This document shows positions 51,965 to 60,434 of a stretch of DNA of 64,000 bases, in pieces. Position numbers and translations under genes: made by a program. Source of the DNA: Desulfatitalea tepidiphila (lineage in GTDB: Bacteria; Desulfobacterota; Desulfobacteria; Desulfobacterales; Desulfosarcinaceae); assembly GCF_001293685.1 (NCBI RefSeq), contig NZ_BCAG01000003.1:1302001-1366000 (forward strand). The letters run 5' to 3'. The notes under the pieces were generated by a model that had not been told where the DNA came from, ran no database searches, and saw only the letters and a list, made by a program, of their open reading frames with translations. Positions within the stretch are counted from its first letter, which is position 1, and each line of letters opens with the position of its first letter.

Positions 51965-52942
51965 ATGGGAATCGCCATTCGCATCCATGAAACAGGAGCT
52001 CCCGAGGTGCTGCGGGTGGAACAGCATGATCCCGGCCAACCTGGAACCGGAGAGGTGCTGATAAGGCACGAAGCCATCGGATTGAATTATATTGATGTGT
52101 ACCACCGTAGCGGTCTTTACCCGCTGTCGGAACTCCCGGCCGTCATCGGCATGGAAGGCGCCGGGGTGGTGGAATCGATCGGCAGCGGGGTGACGGATTT
52201 GAATTTGGGGGATCGGGTTGCCTATGCAGGACTGCCTCCCGGCGCCTATGCCGAACGTCGGTGCATTCCGGCGCATCGCGTGGTTAAGCTGCCCAAGGGT
52301 ATCAGCACCGCCCAAGCGGCCGCGATCATGCTCAAAGGCATGACGGCTAGATATCTCCTTTTCGGTTGCTATCCGGTGAAAATCGGGGATACGATCTTGA
52401 TCCATGCCGCTGCCGGAGGAGTTGGCAGCCTGGTGTGCCAATGGGCCCATCATTTGGGCGCCACCGTGATCGGCACGGTGGGCAGCGAGGCGAAGGCCGC
52501 CTATGTCTCGGAGCGGGGATGCGATCATCCGGTTCTCTATCAGAAAGAGGATTTCGTAGAGAAAGTCATGGCGCTGACATCCGGGAAGGGGGTGGATGTG
52601 GTGTATGACTCTGTGGGCCAGGCGACTTTCGAGCGATCGTTAAGGTGTTTGCGACCTCTGGGCACGATGGTTTCTTTTGGTCAGTCCTCGGGTCCGGTGG
52701 CTCCGTTGGACTTGGGAAAGCTGGCTGCCTATGGCTCCTTGTTTTTGACGAGGCCGACCCTGATGACCTATACGGCTCGACGTGAAGATTTGCTGGTCCA
52801 TGCCGAGGACTTGTTCGACGTGGTGATCAAGGGTGCAGTCCGTGTTGAAATTAACCAGGAGTTTGCGCTCAAGGATGCGGTTCGAGCCCACCAGGTGCTG
52901 GAAAGCAGAGGCACGATGGGGTCGTCCTTGCTGCTGCCCTGA
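51965..52942 (+). CDS. NADPH:quinone oxidoreductase (zeta-crystallin type)
   Basis: A 325-residue zinc-free medium-chain dehydrogenase/reductase. GLNYIDVYHRSGLYP, PAVIGMEGAGVVESIG, the nucleotide-binding segment IHAAAGGVGSLVCQWA and DVVYDSVGQATFERSL are typical of quinone oxidoreductase (qor). It reduces quinones with NADPH. The start is fixed by GAAGGAGG 8 nt before ATG 51965; upstream in-frame codons overlap the divergent HDOD promoter region. Confidence 0.93.
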   Translation: MGIAIRIHETGAPEVLRVEQHDPGQPGTGEVLIRHEAIGLNYIDVYHRSGLYPLSELPAVIGMEGAGVVESIGSGVTDLNLGDRVAYAGLPPGAYAERRCIPAHRVVKLPKGISTAQAAAIMLKGMTARYLLFGCYPVKIGDTILIHAAAGGVGSLVCQWAHHLGATVIGTVGSEAKAAYVSERGCDHPVLYQKEDFVEKVMALTSGKGVDVVYDSVGQATFERSLRCLRPLGTMVSFGQSSGPVAPLDLGKLAAYGSLFLTRPTLMTYTARREDLLVHAEDLFDVVIKGAVRVEINQEFALKDAVRAHQVLESRGTMGSSLLLP

Positions 52943-52988
52943 ACACCGCTCTACGGACTGCGGTCTGTAGGGGGAGTAGCCGAATGAC

Positions 52989-53045
52989 ATTCATTAAAAC
53001 CCGATCGGGTGGGGCAGGTGGCCGATGCCACACACCAAGCGGTCA
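52989..53045. repeat. Short dispersed repeat, copy 2
   Basis: Second copy of the roughly 57-bp repeat at 47405-47462, sharing CAGGTGGCCGATGCCACAC and CCAAGCGGTCAA. It lies 55 bp upstream of the dihydrofolate-reductase-like gene. Confidence 0.75.
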
Positions 53046-53099
53046 AGTGCCAGTAAAACGCGCATAGCGCGCCTTGACGGAAAAGGAGGGATGGGGAAG

Positions 53100-53600
53100 A
53101 TGAAGGTGACGTTAATCATGGCCATGACGGTCGATGGCAAAATCGCACGCCACAACACCCACTATCCCGATTGGACCGGCAAGGCGGACAAGCGCATGTT
53201 CAAGGAACTCACCACCGAAAGTGGCGTGGTCATCATGGGCTCGCGCACCTATAGTACCATCGGCAAGCCGCTTCCCAATCGATTGAATGTGGTCATGACC
53301 CGCCATCCGGAGCGTTTTTCCAGTGGCAGCAACCTGATGTTCACCTCCTTCTCGCCCAAAGAATTACTCGCCCATCTCTCATCCATGGGATACACGAAGG
53401 CATCCTTGACTGGAGGGGCGACCATTAATGCCCTCTTTGCGCGGGACCGATTGATCGACGAGATGGTATTGACGGTTCTGCCTGCGGTATTTGGAGAGGG
53501 GGTGTCCCTGTTTGCCGAACCGATGGATGCAATCCTTGAGCTCATCGCCTATCGGGAGCTTGAACCGGGGGTAATGGTGATGCACTACAGATTTACCTAG
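53100..53600 (+). CDS. RibD-C/dihydrofolate-reductase-like protein
   Basis: A 166-residue single-domain NADPH-binding reductase. VTLIMAMTVDGKIARH, GVVIMGSRTYSTIGKPLP, NVVMTRHP, ASLTGGATINALFARDRLIDEMVLTVLPAVFG and SLFAEP match the RibD C-terminal/DHFR-like fold. It could reduce a pterin or flavin precursor; a stand-alone copy is not enough to tell. The ATG at 53100 has AAGGAGGG 9 nt upstream; an ATG at 53091 is too close to that site. The TAG stop (53598-53600) is embedded in the flanking repeat of palindromic element E. Confidence 0.88.
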   Translation: MKVTLIMAMTVDGKIARHNTHYPDWTGKADKRMFKELTTESGVVIMGSRTYSTIGKPLPNRLNVVMTRHPERFSSGSNLMFTSFSPKELLAHLSSMGYTKASLTGGATINALFARDRLIDEMVLTVLPAVFGEGVSLFAEPMDAILELIAYRELEPGVMVMHYRFT

Positions 53601-53740
53601 TGCCCATCCACAAATGACCAATTGTCCCGATATCGGCGTTGCGCGAAAAATTTAATCCTCGTAATATCGACCATATGCCTGCGGCTAAATTTTTCGCGCG
53701 CCTTGATCTCGACCCAATTTGCCTATTTGTGGTTGGACAC
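53600..53740. repeat. Palindromic 141-bp element, copy E, with 7-bp target duplication
   Basis: Ends are GTGCCCATCCACAAAT and ATTTGTGGTTGGACAC, with inner arms GCGCGAAAAATTTA / TAAATTTTTCGCGC as in copy A. The flanks TACCTAG (53594-53600) and TACCTAT (53741-53747) differ at the last base. The left one contains the TAG stop codon of the reductase gene. Confidence 0.9.
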
Positions 53741-53747
53741 TACCTAT

Positions 53748-53815
53748 AGCACGTCCACAAATGGCTGATTGGCCCGATATCGGTGTTGCGACAACAATTT
53801 CATCCTCGGCATATC
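53748..53815. repeat. Truncated left half of the palindromic element after copy E
   Basis: About 68 bp beginning AGCACGTCCACAAATGGC and continuing through CCCGATATCGGTGTTGCG, AATTTCATCCTCGGCATATC. It corresponds to the left half and loop of copies A-E; the right half is missing. The arrangement mirrors copies C and D. Confidence 0.75.
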
Positions 53816-53826
53816 CGCCGGGCTTG

Positions 53827-54099
53827 CTATGGATTGCCAAGGTGGAGAGTCATCAGCTTTTTCCATAAATCCGCATCCACGATGCACACGTCCCCCTTTT
53901 CGTCGCGGGTTGCAACGATTTGGCCGAAAGTTTCAGGGGGCAGGCCTTTCACCGCTTCGCCCGTCCACTTGGAAAATTCCGGATGAACCGATATAAAATC
54001 GTTCAAAACCTTTTGGTCGACGCGGACCAGCCGTTGTATTTCGGGTAAAACCACCACATCCTGATTCTTGTTCCGATCGTGTACGAGAAATGCGCGCAT
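53827..54099 (-). CDS. Small conserved protein of unknown function
   Basis: A 90-residue soluble protein with a strong AAGGAGG ribosome site before ATG 54099. It starts MRAFLVHDRNKNQDVVVLPE and contains LNDFISVHPEFSKWTGEAV and GQIVATRDEKGDVCIVD. No recognised domain, signal peptide or membrane segment. It is divergent from cysS and flanked by element remnants on its 3' side. Confidence 0.72.
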   Translation of the reverse strand: MRAFLVHDRNKNQDVVVLPEIQRLVRVDQKVLNDFISVHPEFSKWTGEAVKGLPPETFGQIVATRDEKGDVCIVDADLWKKLMTLHLGNP

Positions 54100-54334
54100 G
54101 AGGCCTCCTTGAATTTGAGTTGGCCAATAATAATTCCCAATCTACGGTTCGTCCACCTCGTTGATGATTTGAATCGAGGAACCATCCGTCGTAGGGATCA
54201 GCTTTTCGACCGGGTGCGCTGACAACTTGTTTTAAATGGTAATATTTGACAAAAACCCGGACGTTGAGGCATAAATTGAACGCTGAGTGAAATGGTTTCA
54301 GGATTATTTTTATAACCACAACATGCGAGAACAC

Positions 54335-55723
54335 ATGGAACTTCAGCTGTACAACACGATGACCCGCCAAAAAGAGGTTTTTACGCCCATCAAGCCACCC
54401 CATGTCGGTCTCTACACCTGTGGTCCCACGGTTTACAACTTCGCCCACATCGGGAACCTGAGGACATATGTCTTTTCCGACATCCTGAAGCGGGTGTTGA
54501 CCTACAATGGCTTCAAGGTCAAACACGTCATGAATATCACCGATGTCGGTCATCTCACCGGCGATCGGGATATGGGTGAAGACAAGCTGGAGAGCGGTGC
54601 TCGTCGTGAAGGCAAAAGCGCGTGGGAAATCGCGGAATACTACACCCAGGCCTTTAAAAAGGATTTGAAGAAACTCAATATCATAGAACCCACCATCTGG
54701 TGTAAGGCGACCGATACGATCGATGATCAGATCGCCTTGATCCGGACGCTGGAAGAAAAGGGCTACACCTATCGCACCAGTGACGGGATCTATTTCGACA
54801 CTGCCAAGTTCCCCGATTACACCAAGTTGTCGCACCAGGATCTGGACGCATTGAAAGAGGGCGCGCGGGTGGAACGCAATCCCGAAAAGCGCAATGCTAC
54901 CGATTTCGCATTGTGGAAATTTTCTCCTCCGGAGGCGCACCGTCAGATGGAGTGGGATTCCCCTTGGGGGGTCGGCTTTCCCGGCTGGCATATCGAGTGC
55001 TCGGCCATGAGCATGAAGTATTTAGGAGACATGCTCGACATTCATTGCGGTGGAACCGATCATATCGATGTCCACCACACCAATGAAATTGCGCAGTCCG
55101 AGGCGGCCACCGGAAAGACGTTCTTCCGATTCTGGATGCACGGTGCTTTCCTGATCATCGCCGGAGGGAAGAAAATGGCCAAGAGCGAAGGTAATTTTCT
55201 CACCCTTTCAAAGTCCATTGAGGAGAACAGGATCGATCCTCTCGCTTACCGGTTCGCGACATTCCAAACCCATTACCGAAAACCCATGGAATTCAGCCCG
55301 GACGCTATCGCGGCAGCTCAGAACGGCTGGCAACATCTTCGCAACCAGGTGCGGACCTTGATGGATGCGACCGAACCCGGGAGGGCGGATGTCGATTATC
55401 AGACCAAGTTCCAGCAGGCGACCAACAATGATTTGAACATGCCCCAGGCGCTGGCTGTCGTGCAGGAGCTGCTCAAATCCGACCTTTCTCCGGATGTCAA
55501 ATTGGCGACCGTTTTTGATTTCGACCAGGTATTGGGACTTGACCTCAAACAGACATCAACCGGCCAAGCCTTGCCTGACGATATCGCCTCGCTCGTAGAG
55601 GCGCGTCAGAACGCCCGTGAAACCAAACAGTGGGCCCTTTCGGACAGCCTTCGCGACGAGATTCAGTCCAAAGGATTCGTCGTTCAGGACACACCCCAGG
55701 GAATGAAAGTGTACAAACCGTAA
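54335..55723 (+). CDS. cysS: Cysteinyl-tRNA synthetase
   Basis: A 462-residue class I aminoacyl-tRNA synthetase. The zinc Cys is in [18 protein letters not shown], which also contains the HIGH-like [22 protein letters not shown] and [22 protein letters not shown] provide the other zinc ligands, and KKMAKSEGN is the KMSKS loop. I chose the ATG at 54335 ([12 protein letters not shown]) as the family's typical N-terminus; ATGs at 54323 and 54287 are possible. Start-site evidence is weak because no strong ribosome site is visible. Confidence 0.96.
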   Translation: MELQLYNTMTRQKEVFTPIKPPHVGLYTCGPTVYNFAHIGNLRTYVFSDILKRVLTYNGFKVKHVMNITDVGHLTGDRDMGEDKLESGARREGKSAWEIAEYYTQAFKKDLKKLNIIEPTIWCKATDTIDDQIALIRTLEEKGYTYRTSDGIYFDTAKFPDYTKLSHQDLDALKEGARVERNPEKRNATDFALWKFSPPEAHRQMEWDSPWGVGFPGWHIECSAMSMKYLGDMLDIHCGGTDHIDVHHTNEIAQSEAATGKTFFRFWMHGAFLIIAGGKKMAKSEGNFLTLSKSIEENRIDPLAYRFATFQTHYRKPMEFSPDAIAAAQNGWQHLRNQVRTLMDATEPGRADVDYQTKFQQATNNDLNMPQALAVVQELLKSDLSPDVKLATVFDFDQVLGLDLKQTSTGQALPDDIASLVEARQNARETKQWALSDSLRDEIQSKGFVVQDTPQGMKVYKP

Positions 55724-55725
55724 CC

Positions 55726-56607
55726 ATGGAAGACAATGACCGATCGACACTTCTCGAGAATCCCCCGACCCTGATGCAATTTGTGCATGAGCAACTGGGG
55801 GATCTTTCGCCCGATGAGCTATCCGGCATGGATTCGGATAAGCTCAAGAGGGGATCGGTGGTGCTGTTTATCATCAGCCCTCGTGAGGGGCCCGAGGGGC
55901 AATTGGAACCGTGCCTGATACTGAATAAGAGATCGGCCAGGGTGCGTCAGGCAGGTGACCTGTGCTGTCCGGGGGGAGGAGTATCCCTGCCGCTGGATCG
56001 CAGGTTGGCCCATTTGGTCAAGATACCCGGCGCACCTCTGCATCGCTGGACACCATGGCCGCACTGGCAGAAAAACCATGCCGAAAGCAGTCGCACACTT
56101 GCCCTCTTGCTGGCGGCCGGTTTGCGTGAGGCGTGGGAGGAGATGCGCTTCAACCCGTTCCGGTTCACTTTTCTAGGCATGCTGCCCACACAACGGCTGG
56201 TGATGTTTGACCGGGAGATCTACCCTATGGTGGGTTGGGCGCCACACCAGTCGCTGAAACCCAACTGGGAGGTCGAGCGCATCATCTCCATTCCCTTGCG
56301 TAAATTACTCGATCCCAGCCAGTACGGGCGTTTTCGGCCGATGGTGGCCACAGGCGACAACGGCGATGTGCAACAGCTGCATCACAATGATTTTCCTGGA
56401 TTTATTCATGAAGACGATGAGGGCCGGGAGATGCTCTGGGGCGCCACCTACCGCATCACCCAGGAATTTCTGGCCAGGGTGTTTGATTTTTCCCCGCCCG
56501 AGGAAGATGCGTTGCCCCTGGTCCACCGGCATCTGGATGAGAGTTATTTGAATGGCTCGAGCTGGCGACACGGTCAGCGGCAGCGCCATAGCCGGTCGGA
56601 TTGGTAA
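55726..56607 (+). CDS. Nudix hydrolase (CoA-pyrophosphatase-like, long form)
   Basis: A 293-residue protein. The Nudix core comprises VVLFIISP...CLILNKRSARVRQAGDLCCPGGG and, after an unusual insertion of about 40 residues (Trp/Pro/His-rich), AAGLREAWEEMRFNPFRFTFLG, containing the REAWEE metal-binding part of the box. The insertion separates the GGG from the box more than is usual. The layout resembles CoA-type Nudix enzymes (NUDT7/YeaB-like). It begins 2 bp after the cysS stop codon, so it is probably translated by coupling with cysS. Confidence 0.83.
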   Translation: MEDNDRSTLLENPPTLMQFVHEQLGDLSPDELSGMDSDKLKRGSVVLFIISPREGPEGQLEPCLILNKRSARVRQAGDLCCPGGGVSLPLDRRLAHLVKIPGAPLHRWTPWPHWQKNHAESSRTLALLLAAGLREAWEEMRFNPFRFTFLGMLPTQRLVMFDREIYPMVGWAPHQSLKPNWEVERIISIPLRKLLDPSQYGRFRPMVATGDNGDVQQLHHNDFPGFIHEDDEGREMLWGATYRITQEFLARVFDFSPPEEDALPLVHRHLDESYLNGSSWRHGQRQRHSRSDW

Positions 56608-56696
56608 ATCTCATCCCCCGCACCCTATCGCGTGTGATGCAGTGATTGATTCTACCACCGGACGCGCTCTTGTGGAAAAGACAATCCTTTGAGAGG

Positions 56697-57614
56697 TTAT
56701 CCCAGTCCGGCGAGCTTGAGCATGATGGCGTTTTGCATGTGCATGCGGTTTTCGGCCTGTGGGAAAACGATGGATGCCGGTGATTCGATCACCTCATCCA
56801 CGACTTCAAGGCCCCTCTGGGCGGGCAGACAATGCATGAACAACGCATCCGGTTTGGCTGCCGCCATGATTTCAGGGGTTACCGTGAAGCCCATGAAGTG
56901 GCGTTTGCGCTCGGCGAGTTCGTGTTTTTTCCCCATGGAAGCCCATACATCCGTGTAGATGACGTCTGCATCCTTGGCTGCTGCCAAGGGATCGTGGCTG
57001 ATGTCCACCTTGCTGAGCCCCCCTTGTCGCGCCAACTCCAGGGTGCTGCGGTCAGGCGGGTAGTTCAACGGGCAGGCACAGACAAAATGCAGGGGTAGAC
57101 GGGTCGCCAGACGCAGCCAGCTGTGCACAATGTTGTTGCCGTCTCCCACATATGTGATTTTGATCTGATCCAGATGCCTTCGATGCTCCTTGATGGTCAG
57201 CAGGTCGGCCATGATCTGACAGGGATGATTGTAGTCGGTCAGACCGTTGATAACGGGCACCGTGGCAAACTGTGCCAACTCCAGCAGATGGGCATGGTCG
57301 AACAATCGCGCCATGATCATGTCATTGTATCCACTCAGGACGCGTGCCACGTCCTTTGCCGGTTCCCGGTTGCCGACATCCACCTCTGAAGGCCCAAGGT
57401 AAACGGCATGGCCTCCCATGCGCGAAAAGCCGGTTTCAAAAGAGACGCGGGTGCGTGCCGAAGGTTTCGCAAAGACCATGGCCAGAGTCCTGTCCTTGAA
57501 CGGTGCGAACGGTTCGCGGCTTTTGAGTTTGGTCTTCACCGCTGTCGCCAAATCCAGGACGCCGAGGATCTCATCCGTCGACCAATCATCGATATGCAAA
57601 AAATCTTTCTTCAC
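56697..57614 (-). CDS. argF: Ornithine carbamoyltransferase
   Basis: A 305-residue transcarbamoylase making citrulline from ornithine and carbamoyl phosphate. The carbamoyl-phosphate site is KPSARTRVSFE (SARTR replacing the common STRTR), followed by GYNDMIMAR, INGLTDYNHPCQ (HPxQ), DVWASMGKK and HCLPAQRG (catalytic Cys). An AGGAGCC site precedes the ATG. No other arginine gene is adjacent. Confidence 0.96.
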   Translation of the reverse strand: MKKDFLHIDDWSTDEILGVLDLATAVKTKLKSREPFAPFKDRTLAMVFAKPSARTRVSFETGFSRMGGHAVYLGPSEVDVGNREPAKDVARVLSGYNDMIMARLFDHAHLLELAQFATVPVINGLTDYNHPCQIMADLLTIKEHRRHLDQIKITYVGDGNNIVHSWLRLATRLPLHFVCACPLNYPPDRSTLELARQGGLSKVDISHDPLAAAKDADVIYTDVWASMGKKHELAERKRHFMGFTVTPEIMAAAKPDALFMHCLPAQRGLEVVDEVIESPASIVFPQAENRMHMQNAIMLKLAGLG

Positions 57615-57889
57615 AATAGGCTCCTTTGTTGCGCCACAACAGCCTCACCGGCAGCAATATTTAGAAACAAAAACAAAATCTAAAGCAAAGAATGTCCTGC
57701 ACGTCAAGATTTCTCTGCTGAAATGATCGTCATCGAGCATTGGCCAAGGCCGTCCTCTCTGGTGATGGTTGAATTTGAATTACCTGCATGACTTGAATTT
57801 TCAAATCATTGCGACTATAGGTCATATTCGGAAAACAAAAGAGACGTGAAGCACGGGCGCCTGGACGTCCGTTATAAAAGGAGGCTTCA

Positions 57890-58402
57890 ATGGAACTGGT
57901 TGATCTTAGCCCTCTGGAAACTTGGGCAGCTCTGGAAGATGAAATTTATGAGAGATCTGGTGTGAATCCAGCTGTATTTGATGTCGCGGGCGTGCGCATC
58001 AATCCGCGTCCTCGCTGGCCCAACCGGTTGTGCCCGGAGATCAAGGCAAATCCGAAAGGGCAGAGTTTTATCTGTGCCACCGCCCATATGAATATGGCCA
58101 ATCAGGCCAGGCAGAGTGGACAACCGGTGATTGACGAATGTGACGCCGGTATGATCAAACTGGTCGTTCCCATATCTGTCGACGGCACCTTCCTCGGGTC
58201 CGCCGGCGGATGTGGTTTACTGCTCGAGGGTAACGAGATTGATACCTTTTTGATCAACAAGATCGTGGGGTTGGAAGAAGACAGGATCGAAGCCTTGTCT
58301 GAAGGCATACCCGCACTGAGCATGCAGCAAGCAGAGGAGTTGGCCGCTTTTATCCAAGGTCGTATCGAACAGATCGTATCTGATTTCAAGGCGCGTCGAT
58401 AG
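57890..58402 (+). CDS. Stand-alone PocR sensory-domain protein
   Basis: A 170-residue protein consisting almost only of a PocR domain: LETWAALEDEIYERSGVNPAVFD, CPEIKANPKGQSFICATAHMNMA, DECDAGMIKLVVPISVDGTFLGSAGGCGLL. Conserved cysteines (C...C in the CP-x-I and FIC segments, then DEC and GGC) fit a small-molecule or metal site. PocR domains sense small hydrocarbons and are usually fused to output domains; here none is fused. AAAGGAGG lies 7 nt before ATG. It may be cotranscribed with the lipoprotein gene 50 bp downstream. Confidence 0.88.
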   Translation: MELVDLSPLETWAALEDEIYERSGVNPAVFDVAGVRINPRPRWPNRLCPEIKANPKGQSFICATAHMNMANQARQSGQPVIDECDAGMIKLVVPISVDGTFLGSAGGCGLLLEGNEIDTFLINKIVGLEEDRIEALSEGIPALSMQQAEELAAFIQGRIEQIVSDFKARR

Positions 58403-58451
58403 CCCACCGGCATCGGACGACGCCAAGGGGATAAGATCCAAAGGAGGGGGT

Positions 58452-58895
58452 ATGCGCTTTTGGGTGGGGTTTGTAATTACCCTATTGGTTTCAGTGCTTG
58501 CAGTAGGATGTGCATCCAAGGACCAGCAAGCGGGCTATGCCGCAGTGTTTGAAGATGCACCCAATCTCTATGATGACGGTGTTTATGACTCAGGCCATCG
58601 CGTCGGCAACATTCTCGCCCAAGAGACGGCGGCGACGGGTGAAACGCGATTGATGATTACCCTGTCGCCTGAATTTTTGAGTGACACAGGCAATAATTTT
58701 GTTTTATACGCACATGCCGGACGTCTCGAGGTCGACAAGCTCCATGCTTTTGGTGAGCCGCTGTCCCCAGACGCGCTCATTTGTGGTTTTACAAGCAAAT
58801 CTAAACTGACCTGGTTCAAATTAAAAACCCTGCTCAACGATCGCGTTCGTGCCGCCCAGAAGCGAGCCAAAGCTCTGCAGGCAAGGATCGGATAG
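58452..58895 (+). CDS. Lipoprotein of unknown function
   Basis: A 147-residue protein with a lipoprotein signal peptide (MRFW, hydrophobic stretch, lipobox AVGC at about residues 17-20) and AAAGGAGG ribosome site. The mature part has a duplicated-looking beta pattern (GETRLMITLSPEFLSDTGNN, FVLYAHAGRLEVDKL) resembling periplasmic MlaD-like or fasciclin-like beta domains only vaguely. The C-terminus is a basic helix (RVRAAQKRAKALQARIG). Its family is unknown. It is followed 11 bp later by the dus gene. Confidence 0.75.
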   Translation: MRFWVGFVITLLVSVLAVGCASKDQQAGYAAVFEDAPNLYDDGVYDSGHRVGNILAQETAATGETRLMITLSPEFLSDTGNNFVLYAHAGRLEVDKLHAFGEPLSPDALICGFTSKSKLTWFKLKTLLNDRVRAAQKRAKALQARIG

Positions 58896-58905
58896 CGCCC
58901 CGGCA

Positions 58906-59880
58906 ATGGATGTGCTTCGGATTCAGTTGTGTATGGCGCCCCTGCGCGGTTTGACAGGGGCTCTTTTTCGAAACACCTACAGCGAATTTTTCCACGGCAT
59001 AGATTGGGCCGTCACCCCTTTTCTAACGACCACACAGGGATCGCGCATCAAGCCGAGCCAGCTCCAGGATGTATTGCCCGAAAACAATACCCGCATACCC
59101 ATCGTTCCCCAGGTCATTGGAAATCGTCCGGATAAATTCATCACTCTGTCGAAGGCACTTTTCGATCTCGGTTACGAAACCGTGAATTGGAATCTCGGGT
59201 GCCCCTTTCCGAGGGTAGCCAAAAAACAGCGTGGGTCAGGTCTGCTCCCCTATCCGGATATCGTCGATGCATTTCTCGAGGCGGTGATACCCAAAATCCC
59301 CAATCGTATCAGTATCAAATTGCGATTGGGGCGTCATGAACCCGAAGAGATTTTCGCCTTGCTGCCGGTGTTGAACGGTTACCCGGTTCAGGAACTGATT
59401 CTGCATCCGCGCACCGGCGTCCAGATGTATACCGGGACGGTGGATTTGAATGGCTTTGAAGCATGCCTGGCCCTGAGTCGCTGCCCGGTTATCTACAACG
59501 GCGACATCGTCAGTCGGGCTAAGTTTGAATCCTTGAGAGACCGGTTCCCCAGTGTCGGGACTTGGATGATTGGAAGAGGCTTGCTTCAAAATCCATTTTT
59601 ACCGGCGGAAATCAAAGGGCTTGTGACCGATCCCATTGAGCGTGTGAACCATTTTCGAGATTTTCATGATACCCTGTTCGATCGTCTTTCGGTGGTTCGC
59701 CAAGGCCCGGCCCACCTGGTCGATGCCATGAAAGGCTACTGGGGTTACTTTCACCATTTTTTCGAAGACGGCGGAAATGTCTTAAAGGCGATCCGCAAGA
59801 TCCAGCGGCCGGAACACTATCGGGATTTTCTCAAAAGGTTTTTCGATCACCAGGCCAAATGGCGTGGAGACTCCGCTTGA
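58906..59880 (+). CDS. tRNA-dihydrouridine synthase family protein
   Basis: A 324-residue FMN enzyme with a TIM barrel. The start at ATG 58906 gives LCMAPLRGLTGALFRN, the phosphate-binding opening of Dus proteins. NWNLGCPFP contains the catalytic Cys (residue 99) and is followed by GSGLL, IKLRLG, LILHPRTGVQMYTG and VIYNGDIVS, all in proper order; a MIGRGLLQNPFL end is typical of FMN binding. It reduces uridines in the tRNA D-loop. The gene begins 11 bp after the lipoprotein gene; no strong ribosome site is visible. Confidence 0.93.
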   Translation: MDVLRIQLCMAPLRGLTGALFRNTYSEFFHGIDWAVTPFLTTTQGSRIKPSQLQDVLPENNTRIPIVPQVIGNRPDKFITLSKALFDLGYETVNWNLGCPFPRVAKKQRGSGLLPYPDIVDAFLEAVIPKIPNRISIKLRLGRHEPEEIFALLPVLNGYPVQELILHPRTGVQMYTGTVDLNGFEACLALSRCPVIYNGDIVSRAKFESLRDRFPSVGTWMIGRGLLQNPFLPAEIKGLVTDPIERVNHFRDFHDTLFDRLSVVRQGPAHLVDAMKGYWGYFHHFFEDGGNVLKAIRKIQRPEHYRDFLKRFFDHQAKWRGDSA

Positions 59881-59940
59881 TTGACTTTCAACACGACAGG
59901 GGCTGCATCTCGTCACCGAAAAATGCCAAAGGAGTGTGTG

Positions 59941-60372
59941 TTGGATCCGATCTATTGGGCAGCGCTATTCAGCTTCATCGCAGGTGCCAGCGGTTATGTC
60001 ATGGTTCGCTTCTGGATGATTCCCATTTTGCGATACCGGCGCATCAAGGGTCGTCTCTTAAGGGCCCTCGGGGATCTGTCACGGGACCTGCCCGAAGGAA
60101 ATGATCAACGACCAAAAGACCGTCTGGGCAAAAAGCGGATGCAGGATATGCGTCGTCTGGCGATGCAATTGGTGGAATTGAACGATCACGATTTACCCTA
60201 CTGGTACAGATTGATACTTCTCACGCGCAAAGAGTCGGCTCCGAATGCTTCCGAAGCGATCATGCGAATGGAGAGTTTGCCCACCAACGAGCAGGTCCAC
60301 GAATGCTTGCGGGAAGCTGCATTGAAATTAACGACCCCGCGAGGGCTCATCAGCATTGGCTTGCGTGGCTGA
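59941..60372 (+). CDS. Small membrane-anchored protein of unknown function
   Basis: About 143 residues. The strongest initiation signal is AAAGGAG at 59928-59934 with TTG at 59941 (GTG at 59938 is too close), giving an N-terminus LDPIYWAALFSFIAGASGYVMVRFW: one N-terminal membrane helix. The remainder is basic and helical (RYRRIKGRLLRALGDLSRDL, RRLAMQLVELNDHDL) and faces the cytoplasm or periplasm. No family is recognised. It overlaps no other gene and lies between dus and the lytic transglycosylase. Confidence 0.68.
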   Translation: MDPIYWAALFSFIAGASGYVMVRFWMIPILRYRRIKGRLLRALGDLSRDLPEGNDQRPKDRLGKKRMQDMRRLAMQLVELNDHDLPYWYRLILLTRKESAPNASEAIMRMESLPTNEQVHECLREAALKLTTPRGLISIGLRG

Positions 60373-60434
60373 TATGTGGCAACCATGGTGTTAACGAAAG
60401 CAAAAGCATGTTGGCAGGAAAATGGGAGCGTGAA

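Noticed and set aside
53933-54991. A 352-codon minus-strand open frame
   Set aside because: It lies antisense to cysS and its upstream region and overlaps a well-supported small gene; no family features.
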